Assembly: GCA_036787895.1 (NCBI GenBank)
Contig: DAIQOK010000001.1
Location: forward strand, 1-64,000
Length of the DNA: 64,000 nucleotides
Source: UBA7662 sp036787895
Lineage (GTDB): Bacteria; Bacteroidota; Bacteroidia; UBA7662
Direction: 5' to 3'
In this document: positions 1-6,584 of the stretch, piece by piece
Position numbering within the stretch: position 1 is the first letter of the stretch
Layout: each line of letters opens with the position of its first letter
Program-made: the position numbers and the translations under genes
Notes under the pieces: generated by a model
Seen by the model: the letters and a program-made list of their open reading frames with translations, nothing else
Database searches by the model: none
Told to the model about the DNA's origin: nothing

Positions 1-140
1 CCATTAAAGAGGTCCTTTTGGATTAGCAAACTTCTATCATTGACGTAAGAAACGACTGGGAATATGCTTCAGGCTTGAAGTCGGCCCAAAAAATCAAAGC
101 AGGTCTTGCCGTCAAATATGAAGACGCTACTTCTTACTAA
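1..140 (+). pseudogene. 3' end of a gene, reading frame interrupted
   Basis: The codons from 27 to the TAA at 138-140 read as plausible protein, ending ...AVKYEDATSY, with an aromatic last residue as in many outer-membrane barrels. The same frame carries a TAG at 24-26 and no start codon follows it, so the visible frame is open for only 37 codons. Either the gene is frameshifted near position 25, or it is a decayed remnant. The family is not identifiable from this fragment. A hairpin terminator follows 20 bases after the stop, which supports a real gene end here. Confidence 0.3.
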
Positions 141-160
141 GTTTATTTGATTTTTAATAA

Positions 161-192
161 TAAAGCCCCGAATGAATTCATTCAGGGCTTTA
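161..192. terminator. bidirectional terminator hairpin
   Basis: The arms TAAAGCCC and GGGCTTTA flank GAATGAATTCATTC, which is itself palindromic, so the whole 32 bases fold into one stem with a single C/A mismatch. T-rich sequence flanks both sides. It lies between two convergent gene ends, so it can serve both. Confidence 0.75.
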
Positions 193-211
193 TCGTACGG
201 CTTAACTGGAA

Positions 212-1498
212 TCACCAGGTGCCGGTAATCAGAAACTTTTGGATTCGACGCGTGGCTGGTTTTTCGGCTTTTGGAGCCGCTGTTCTTTCTACATTTTTAG
301 TAACAATTGCAGCCGGTTGTGCTAATTCCGGCTCATCTTCAATAAGAACAGGAGGGGCTTGAGCGATAATTTTTTCAGCTGCTTTAATTTCAGCTTTTCC
401 ATTGACTACCAGCTTGGGTGTTTCCACAGCCTGGGGTGATTCTTGCTTTTCCTGACCAGCAGATGCCGCAGGACCTTGTACAGCATCAGCAAATAAGGTG
501 ACAATGGTGGTTGCATTTCCGATGTCGATCCCAACAGCTGCTGATTTATCTGCGTTTACTTCGTAAGAATGCAGACAATAGCCCTTGCTGGCTATAGCAG
601 CTGGTTCAGTGGGAATGACAATATTGAGTACATCCTTGAATTCATTTTTGAATTGTTCAACCAGGTCGTCATAATTGGCGCCTCCTCCAACAAGATAAAG
701 GGTATCAGCACGCTGAAAATCGCTGTCCACAAAAGCACGGCGCAAAGCAGGGGAAATGACCTCCTGATAATACTGACTAAGTGCACGAGCACGCGCTTCT
801 TTCAAATCGACTCGCTTTCTGCTCGCGAATAAGAAGCCTTTTTGAAAAGCGATATCAATTTGGTGTTCGTTTTTGAGTTCGAGATAATACTGACGTCCTA
901 CTTCCTGCATCAGTAAATTTACTGCGTAACGCAGCCCATTCACCGACACCGCTGTCCGCTGTACAGTGCCTGCTTCTGTGCTTAATATGGCTTCACAGGT
1001 TCCAAATCCAAGACTGACTACGAAAAAGGAGCCTTTGGCAGCTTGTTCGCCTTTGCGCAATCCCAATATGCACCCTTGAATTTCGGGGATGATTTGGGCT
1101 TGTTCAACTTGAAGCGGAATGTTGCGGCGTAATCCGGTAGAATAGGTGGCGGCATCAAATTCAATGATATGTTCGCGTTGAATATTCGCTACGGCCTGCT
1201 CCCTGTATAGTGGATAAGTGGAGCTGGGAAAGCCACTGGATACAGTGAGTTTGGCTTTATTCAACTGCTGGTTGGCCAGCAACAAGCCCGATTTTAAGAG
1301 TAAGGCATACTCGGTTTCGGTTGGGGCTGAATTGATGTTTTTGTGAGGTGCAACACCTTCCGACAGGGCTAAGTCACCAATAACATAAGCACGACGCTTT
1401 TCAAATAACTTTAAACCATGTAATAAGTCAGGGGCAACCTGCCTTAGCTCTGCGTTATTGCCTTCAATGACACTCGGGAATTGTAGCACTTTGAACAT
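212..1498 (-). CDS. actin-like (ParM/Alp-type) ATPase, apparently circularly permuted
   Basis: The 428 residues read as a bacterial actin in unusual order. The protein opens at KVLQFPSV, the stretch that normally follows the first nucleotide motif. A phosphate-2-like loop lies at about 159-167 (FVVSLGFGT, with Ser162 where Asp is expected). The adenosine motif LVGGGAN is at 269-275, and the usual C-terminal A-IASKGY helix at 300-307. Only then comes a phosphate-1 motif, VGIDIGNATT, at 322-331, normally at the N-terminus of actins. A 90-residue Ala/Pro/Glu-rich, probably disordered tail follows, ending in a basic segment (TRRIQKFLITGTW). An in-frame stop at 1508-1510 rules out a longer N-terminus. 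Actins of this class form filaments that move DNA or organise cells. No ParR-like partner or centromere repeats are adjacent, so the cellular role is unknown. Confidence 0.75.
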   Translation of the reverse strand: MFKVLQFPSVIEGNNAELRQVAPDLLHGLKLFEKRRAYVIGDLALSEGVAPHKNINSAPTETEYALLLKSGLLLANQQLNKAKLTVSSGFPSSTYPLYREQAVANIQREHIIEFDAATYSTGLRRNIPLQVEQAQIIPEIQGCILGLRKGEQAAKGSFFVVSLGFGTCEAILSTEAGTVQRTAVSVNGLRYAVNLLMQEVGRQYYLELKNEHQIDIAFQKGFLFASRKRVDLKEARARALSQYYQEVISPALRRAFVDSDFQRADTLYLVGGGANYDDLVEQFKNEFKDVLNIVIPTEPAAIASKGYCLHSYEVNADKSAAVGIDIGNATTIVTLFADAVQGPAASAGQEKQESPQAVETPKLVVNGKAEIKAAEKIIAQAPPVLIEDEPELAQPAAIVTKNVERTAAPKAEKPATRRIQKFLITGTW

Positions 1499-1670
1499 AA
1501 TCGTTGTTTAAGTTGAGCCTAGTTGTAAAGCTGTAATTAGGGATTACAAGCTTACGGAAAGTCAAATTAAGCAATGATTAAGAAATTGTTCAAATAAATT
1601 GACCAATTTCTGCATAAAATATACTCAGTTGCTAATAGTGTTACATATACACTATGAGCTTATTGGCGAA

Positions 1671-2879
1671 TTATGCCTCTACAAAATCTTGAAGGTATTC
1701 AAATCTGGAACTTAGTTTACCATCTATACAAATTGTAGCGCGATTCATCATGGCGCTATTTTGATCTACTATCAATTGGTCCATGACGTATTGAAGCAGA
1801 TTGTAACTGAATTCACGAGAGGCATCTTTTGGCAATTCACAGGGCAAATTATCAATGGCCATTACATCAACTACATGCGCAAGAAATGGCGCAGTTTCTT
1901 CCTCGGTCATGGGGTTATAACCATAAAATGGAGCCGCTATACTACTCGAGCGCAGGGTACTTGGTATGGAACCATCAATGTCGCAGGTAATGTCGGCTAT
2001 GGTTTTAATATTAAAGTCCAGCGAACGCATGTCGGATTTGCTGAAAAATCTTGGCGCAGACGGATCCCAATAAATTGTATTTATTAGTAAGTCAGTTACT
2101 GATGTAAATGGATGGAATATTGAATCGTATTCCCCAGGAAAAGCATGAAAATGACTGCTTTCGAAAGGTCGATTATGTTTGTGTCGGTATAAATCTTTCG
2201 ACCTCAGCTCAACGTACACCGGTTCATCGAAATTTTGGAATAGAAATTCCTCCACGGTTACAGGTTGTACACCGGCCAAATGAAGAAGTTCAAGTGCTCC
2301 TGCACCTACACGACCGGTTCCTGTAACCGCAATTTTTATGGGAGGTAGATTAATTCCGGTATAAAGCGACCGCAACTCAGCATAATCTTTACATTCATGT
2401 GCCGCTTTGATATGGAAAGCGCCTGTCCTTTGGCCATAGGCTCTTAGTCCGTTATGCGTACCTACCACACCGGCAAAATGACCAAAGGCAACAGCTCGTT
2501 TGCCATTATCAAAGGTGATGACTTCATAGTCGATCATACGGATTTTGCGTTCTAGCAGGGCTTGCAGCAATGACCGGTTATAGACTTGTTTTTTAATGGT
2601 GTGCGAGAAGAAGAGATAGGTTTTTCCCGGAAGGAGATCTTCAATAGGTACCTCCTTGACGCCCATTAGTATGTCACACCGGCTTAGATCCTCATCAACC
2701 ACGCAACCGGCGGTCGCATATTCCTGCTCAGCAAAACAACGAATGTTGGAGGGTTGTAAAACAATTTCAAGTTGAGGATATTGCTGAAGTAATTTTGCGC
2801 AATGTTCAGGAATCAGGGGTACCCGGTGGTCGGGCGGTACCTTGCCTTCACGCAGCAAGCCGATGCTGATCTTTTTCAT
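1671..2879 (-). CDS. alanine dehydrogenase/saccharopine dehydrogenase-like NAD(P)-dependent oxidoreductase
   Basis: The protein starts MKKISIGLLREGKVPPDHRV, the typical N-terminus of the alanine dehydrogenase/transhydrogenase fold, and carries a Rossmann motif, VTGTGRVGAGA, near residue 185. Members of this fold oxidise amino acids or the lysine adduct saccharopine with NAD(P). The length (about 402 residues) and the features WDPSAPRFF and ITCDIDGSIP resemble the LYS1-like saccharopine dehydrogenase branch common in Bacteroidota. The substrate cannot be settled from sequence alone. An upstream ATG at 2933 would add 18 residues, but the family start fits the ATG at 2877-2879. A -7-like element, GAATTTTG (minus strand, 2891-2884), sits 4 bases before this ATG, suggesting a leaderless message. 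The gene is divergent from ssrA. Confidence 0.8.
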   Translation of the reverse strand: MKKISIGLLREGKVPPDHRVPLIPEHCAKLLQQYPQLEIVLQPSNIRCFAEQEYATAGCVVDEDLSRCDILMGVKEVPIEDLLPGKTYLFFSHTIKKQVYNRSLLQALLERKIRMIDYEVITFDNGKRAVAFGHFAGVVGTHNGLRAYGQRTGAFHIKAAHECKDYAELRSLYTGINLPPIKIAVTGTGRVGAGALELLHLAGVQPVTVEEFLFQNFDEPVYVELRSKDLYRHKHNRPFESSHFHAFPGEYDSIFHPFTSVTDLLINTIYWDPSAPRFFSKSDMRSLDFNIKTIADITCDIDGSIPSTLRSSSIAAPFYGYNPMTEEETAPFLAHVVDVMAIDNLPCELPKDASREFSYNLLQYVMDQLIVDQNSAMMNRATICIDGKLSSRFEYLQDFVEA

Positions 2880-2966
2880 GGTGCAAAATTCGTGTTTTAA
2901 GGGGAAAAAAGGAATCAAATTATTCATTTTCAAGCCTTTTTTGCTATTTTCGCATTCCTGTAAAAT

Positions 2967-3336
2967 GGGGCTGACTGGAATCGACAGCTTGTATGAATAC
3001 GCAGGTAAGCATGCGGAGCCTTGTACGGGTGCTCCTTAATCTGAACGTTCGAGCCATAAACGGCGAAAATAACTACGCACTCGCTGCTTAATCCTAGGGA
3101 TTAAGCGCAGTTGCTCCCTTCCTGATGGGCTGCTTAGCCGGGATATAGTGGAGCATCATTCATAAGCAGCTGGCCCGCGTTCTGCTCCTGAACAAAGGCG
3201 AGATACTAAAGAGCTAAGGGAAAACTTGGCCTGCCAGCCAGCCTGGTCTTCCCCGACAACCAATGGCAGGATAAGCATGTAGAAAGCTTACGGTTCGCTT
3301 GACTGGACCAGGGTTCGACTCCCTGCAGCTCCACCA
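2967..3336 (+). ncRNA. ssrA: transfer-messenger RNA (tmRNA)
   Basis: The 5' end GGGGCTG pairs with CAGCTCC at 3326-3332 to form the tRNA-like acceptor stem, including one G-T wobble. It is followed by a discriminator A and an encoded CCA at 3334-3336. The T-arm GGTTCGACTCC is intact at about 3312. The internal reading frame at 3062-3091 encodes GENNYALAA and a stop, the proteolysis tag added to stalled nascent proteins. tmRNA acts with SmpB to rescue ribosomes stalled on broken mRNAs. A -7-like element TATTTTCG lies at 2945-2952, implying a short 5' extension removed by RNase P. Confidence 0.97.
3062..3091 (+). other. tmRNA tag-peptide reading frame
   Basis: Within the tmRNA, the codons GGC GAA AAT AAC TAC GCA CTC GCT GCT TAA spell GENNYALAA and a stop. 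The ALAA ending is the usual degron for ClpXP-type proteases. Confidence 0.92.
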
Positions 3337-3341
3337 AAAAA

Positions 3342-4163
3342 ATGCGCATGAGGAAGGTAATCAACCCGGTGCGACATATTTCTTTCTTGATTTTACTGCT
3401 GGGATACCAAGCGGTTTATGCACAAAAAGAAATATATCGTCACCGGGTTTTTTGGACTAAAACGGAGATTAATCAAGTTTATCCCAATAAGTTTGGCTGG
3501 GGTGCAGATTTGGTTCTCAGAAGGAAAAATGAATTGGGGCAGGGTACAATGTTCGACCAGCCACTGCGCGAAAGCTTCAGGCCTTGGGTTCACTATCAAT
3601 TTTCGCCTGGCGCCCGTTTTTCCTTTTCACCGATTGGCTATATGCATACCAATGAGTATAAAGCGCTGGAGGCGGATTTCAACCGGGATAATTATCACGA
3701 ATGGCGTACAACTTTTCAGTTTTTCCATCACCAAAAACAACTGAATGGCAAAATAATGCATACCTGGAGGTATCGGTATGAATTGCGTTGGCAGGAACAG
3801 CAAAATGCCGAAGATTACCGCTTCTTTACCCGTCTTAGATTTCGTTACCGACTCAGATATGTGTTTAAAGGCGATAATTTCTACGAGAACAATATGATGT
3901 ATGCGGCAATATCAAATGAGCTGGGCATCAATATTGGCAACAATGTTCCCTACAATTTCAACCAGAGTCGTTGGTACTTGGGGGCAGGTATTCGTTTTGC
4001 GAATGCTGCCCGGATAGAGTTGCGCTATGTAGACCGCTATCGCGCACGTGGCTCGCTTGGTAATATATACGACCGTGGGCAAGGTTTAATGATAGGTTTG
4101 TATATCGACCAACTCAGTGAAATAGGCAAGAAAAAAGTACAGGAGGTCAGGTTTTATGACTAA
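3342..4163 (+). CDS. DUF2490 outer-membrane barrel protein
   Basis: A hydrophobic signal peptide ends near VYAQ (residue about 27), then alternating aromatic and charged strands follow, with a pattern typical of DUF2490 proteins: WTKTEINQ near the N-terminus, an RYRYELRW strand, and FTRLRFRYRLRY with a following YAAISNELGIN. DUF2490 members are predicted small outer-membrane beta-barrels of unknown role. The start may be 3342 or the second ATG at 3348. Either lies only about 6-12 bases beyond the mature 3' end of tmRNA, so transcription may continue from the ssrA promoter. The stop codon overlaps the next gene by 8 bases, indicating co-translation. Confidence 0.8.
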   Translation: MRMRKVINPVRHISFLILLLGYQAVYAQKEIYRHRVFWTKTEINQVYPNKFGWGADLVLRRKNELGQGTMFDQPLRESFRPWVHYQFSPGARFSFSPIGYMHTNEYKALEADFNRDNYHEWRTTFQFFHHQKQLNGKIMHTWRYRYELRWQEQQNAEDYRFFTRLRFRYRLRYVFKGDNFYENNMMYAAISNELGINIGNNVPYNFNQSRWYLGAGIRFANAARIELRYVDRYRARGSLGNIYDRGQGLMIGLYIDQLSEIGKKKVQEVRFYD

Positions 4164-5055
4164 GAATACTCAAAAAATTATGTTTAAAGTGGAGAGCTTG
4201 TTCTGTTGGCTGCTTTTCATCGCCTGCTTGATTTTATTGGTATTGTATTTTAAAAAGGACAATGCTTTAGTTCAGTCAAATGAAGAAAACAGCTCATTAC
4301 AGCGGGAATTGCTTTCACTGCATTACCAACTTCTCGCCGATGAAGCCATTGTTTCCGGTCAGACAAAGCGCGCGAAAAATTATCTCCAAACCATCGACAG
4401 TCTCCAGCCCGATGCCGAACGATTTGTGAAATCACGTTTGCGCTTTCTCGAGAACTTGATGCGCGACAGCCTGCAGTATGCCGGAAAGCTGCGTAGGCTA
4501 AGTGAGCAAAACAAGCGTGAATTGAGCCGGCTACATTTGTTGATGGCCAAATCGGACCAGGAACATCAGACGGAAAGCGAAGCATTGTTGCGAAGTTTAC
4601 AGTTGGCCATGCTACTTCAAGCTGACTTGGAAGATAGCCTGTTGCGTTTGAACACTGCCTTCCAACGTGAATTAAATGGCCATCAATTATTGACTTTTTT
4701 AAATAAAGCCAATCGTGTGTTATATGTGGGAGAGGTGAAGGATTCCATGGCCAATGGTCGAGGTAGTGGTTTATGGCAAACAGGAGGTTTGTACACCGGC
4801 GAATGGCTAAACAATTTACGTCATGGTTATGGTAAATACCGTTGGGCTGATGGTGAAAGTTATGAAGGGCATTTCACCAACGATAGAAGAAATGGTTTAG
4901 GGACTTACCATTGGAAAAATGGAGACAGTTACACAGGTGAATGGTTGGACGATAGGCGTAATGGTTATGGCGAGTTGCGGAATGCAGCAGCCAAGCTAAT
5001 TTCCAAAGGTCAGTGGAAAGATGATCAACTGATTATAAGCGAAAGGGCAGATTAA
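4156..5055 (+). CDS. membrane-anchored coiled-coil protein with C-terminal MORN repeats
   Basis: The 299 residues divide into three parts. One transmembrane helix at about 10-30 (LFCWLLFIACLILLVLYF) is followed by a long Leu/Glu/Arg-rich coiled-coil region at about 35-180. About four MORN repeats then occupy 190-290, recognisable as Y-G-W/H-D-x-R-x-G-x-G units such as YTGEWLNNLRHGYGKYRW. MORN repeats form an extended beta hairpin array that binds lipid or protein. The anchor and rod would place the array in the periplasm or just under the membrane. The gene overlaps the DUF2490 gene by 8 bases, so the two are probably translated together and may act on the same envelope structure. No enzymatic domain is visible. 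Confidence 0.75.
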   Translation: MTKNTQKIMFKVESLFCWLLFIACLILLVLYFKKDNALVQSNEENSSLQRELLSLHYQLLADEAIVSGQTKRAKNYLQTIDSLQPDAERFVKSRLRFLENLMRDSLQYAGKLRRLSEQNKRELSRLHLLMAKSDQEHQTESEALLRSLQLAMLLQADLEDSLLRLNTAFQRELNGHQLLTFLNKANRVLYVGEVKDSMANGRGSGLWQTGGLYTGEWLNNLRHGYGKYRWADGESYEGHFTNDRRNGLGTYHWKNGDSYTGEWLDDRRNGYGELRNAAAKLISKGQWKDDQLIISERAD

Positions 5056-5135
5056 GATTCAGTCGATGTTTGTATACCGGCAAGGATGATATTTTTTATG
5101 GTTACCTTGGTTGTATTAAGTGTAACCCGACCTAC

Positions 5136-5756
5136 ATGAGTTCTATCAAACCACTGCTAATTATTTTTCTTTTTGGTGTGACTATAATCACCAAGGTATC
5201 AGCGCAAAACTGGCTCAGCCGGCTTGAAAATGACGACCCGGTCACTCGAAAAACAATTATCAAACTCGACTTGCTCAGTCCGGTTTACGACATGTTTAAT
5301 CTCGAAGTTGAACGCGTGCGGAACGATGAGTCATCTATAACAGCCGAACTGATTTTTCAGTCGATTGTGAACGATGCTTATGAATTCAGCAAAATTGGTG
5401 CACGTTTCCATTACCGTTTTTATCTGGGCAATCAGCCAGCACCTAAAGGAATATATGTAGCTGCGGGTATGGGTGGATTTAAGGTGGATGGTATTGAGTA
5501 CAGGGCTCAAAATTACACGCCAGGATTTGGGTACAATTACACGAGAAAAGAAGAATCTGCTTTTGAAGTAGCCTCATTCATTTGGTTGGGCAGGCAAAGC
5601 ATTTTTAAAAACCGCATTAGTATCGATTATGCCATGGGAACAGGTTATACTTTTAATCCTATCGATTTTAACCGGGCCAACGATTGGGTTTCGGGTAGAT
5701 ATGCGTTCTATGGAAATGTCCGCATTGGATTTTTACTTGGCAAGCCGGTGAATTAA
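5136..5756 (+). CDS. small outer-membrane barrel protein (DUF3575-like)
   Basis: A signal peptide beginning MSSIKPLLIIFLFGVTII and ending near VSAQ supports the ATG at 5136. A longer frame from 5070 would put 22 charged and polar residues ahead of it. The mature part has KLDLLSPVYDMFNLEVERV, as in DUF3575-like barrels, followed by amphipathic strands ending ...FYGNVRIGFLLG. The length, 206 residues, suits an 8- to 10-strand barrel. Function unknown. It follows the MORN gene by 80 bases on the same strand. Confidence 0.65.
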   Translation: MSSIKPLLIIFLFGVTIITKVSAQNWLSRLENDDPVTRKTIIKLDLLSPVYDMFNLEVERVRNDESSITAELIFQSIVNDAYEFSKIGARFHYRFYLGNQPAPKGIYVAAGMGGFKVDGIEYRAQNYTPGFGYNYTRKEESAFEVASFIWLGRQSIFKNRISIDYAMGTGYTFNPIDFNRANDWVSGRYAFYGNVRIGFLLGKPVN

Positions 5757-5780
5757 GTCGGAATCTGACTTCGAGAGGCT

Positions 5781-5811
5781 TTGTCTTTTAACGACAGAAG
5801 CTGTTATTTTG
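5781..5811 (+). promoter_or_regulatory. Bacteroidota-type promoter for plsC, 4 bases from the start codon
   Basis: TTG at 5781-5783, a 20-base spacer, then TTATTTTG at 5804-5811 (one mismatch to TAnnTTTG). The plsC ATG begins at 5816, so transcription would start at or next to the start codon. Confidence 0.5.
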
Positions 5812-5815
5812 CGGC

Positions 5816-6568
5816 ATGCGAAAATTTTTCGGCTATGTGCTCACCCCGCTATATCTTTTGTGTTTCGGGTTGAATTTATTGGTTTTCGACCTCTTTCAAC
5901 GAATCGCCTACCAGATAGCCGGTTTTTCAGCTCAACAACAAATGGTTTACGGCTTAAACTGGGTTGCCATGCGTTGTATTCATCTTTTGGGAGGTAGTGT
6001 GCGTTGGAATTGGAACGCCATACAACTTCCCGAAGGCCGCAAATTCATTTTTGTAGCCAATCACCAGAGCATGAACGATATACCGCCCATGCTCTGGTTT
6101 TTAAGAAAATATCAGCCAATTTTTATTGCCAAAAAAGAATTGGCCAAAGGCATACCCAGTATATCCTTCAATTACCAATGCGGGGGTGCTATTGCCATCG
6201 ATCGCAAAGATGGGGTGCAGGCACGGAACGCTATTTTGGGATTGGGTAAACGACTTAAAACCCAAAATATTTCTGCATGCATTTTCCCCGAAGGAACCCG
6301 TGCCAGAGACGGCCAATTGAAAAAATTTCAATCCGGTGGCCTAAAAACCTTGCTCTCAGAAGTTCCTGATGCCGTTATCGTGCCCATCGCCATTGCCAAC
6401 AGTTGGAAGTTGGTGCGCTATGGTTTTTGGCCAATTCCCGCTGCCATTCGTTTGCGTTTTTGTGTTTTGCCAATTATCGATGCAACCAATCGGTCGGCCG
6501 ACGAAGTCATAGAACAAGCATATCAGCAGATTAAACTCCAATTGATGAAGCCGGAATTTTCATCCTAA
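5816..6568 (+). CDS. plsC: 1-acyl-sn-glycerol-3-phosphate acyltransferase
   Basis: PlsC adds the second acyl chain to lysophosphatidic acid at the inner membrane, giving phosphatidic acid for phospholipid synthesis. The catalytic HX4D motif is NHQSMND (His83, Asp88), and the substrate-binding block is FPEGTR at 157-162. A hydrophobic N-terminal segment at about 8-25 anchors the enzyme. The length of 250 residues is normal. The gene has its own promoter-like element and is followed 16 bases later by the S46 peptidase gene. Confidence 0.93.
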   Translation: MRKFFGYVLTPLYLLCFGLNLLVFDLFQRIAYQIAGFSAQQQMVYGLNWVAMRCIHLLGGSVRWNWNAIQLPEGRKFIFVANHQSMNDIPPMLWFLRKYQPIFIAKKELAKGIPSISFNYQCGGAIAIDRKDGVQARNAILGLGKRLKTQNISACIFPEGTRARDGQLKKFQSGGLKTLLSEVPDAVIVPIAIANSWKLVRYGFWPIPAAIRLRFCVLPIIDATNRSADEVIEQAYQQIKLQLMKPEFSS

Positions 6569-6584
6569 TTATACTTTTAAAAGC

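Noticed and set aside
147..362. Open frame across the terminator and the end of the actin gene on the + strand
   Set aside because: It lies antisense to the actin coding sequence and includes a terminator hairpin; no recognisable protein.
212..1498. Plasmid partition locus around the ParM-like gene
   Set aside because: No ParR-like gene, centromere repeats or replication gene nearby; neighbours are chromosomal housekeeping genes.
2842..3039. Short + strand open frame over the tmRNA 5' end
   Set aside because: Overlaps the ssrA gene and a divergent gene's start; no coding character.
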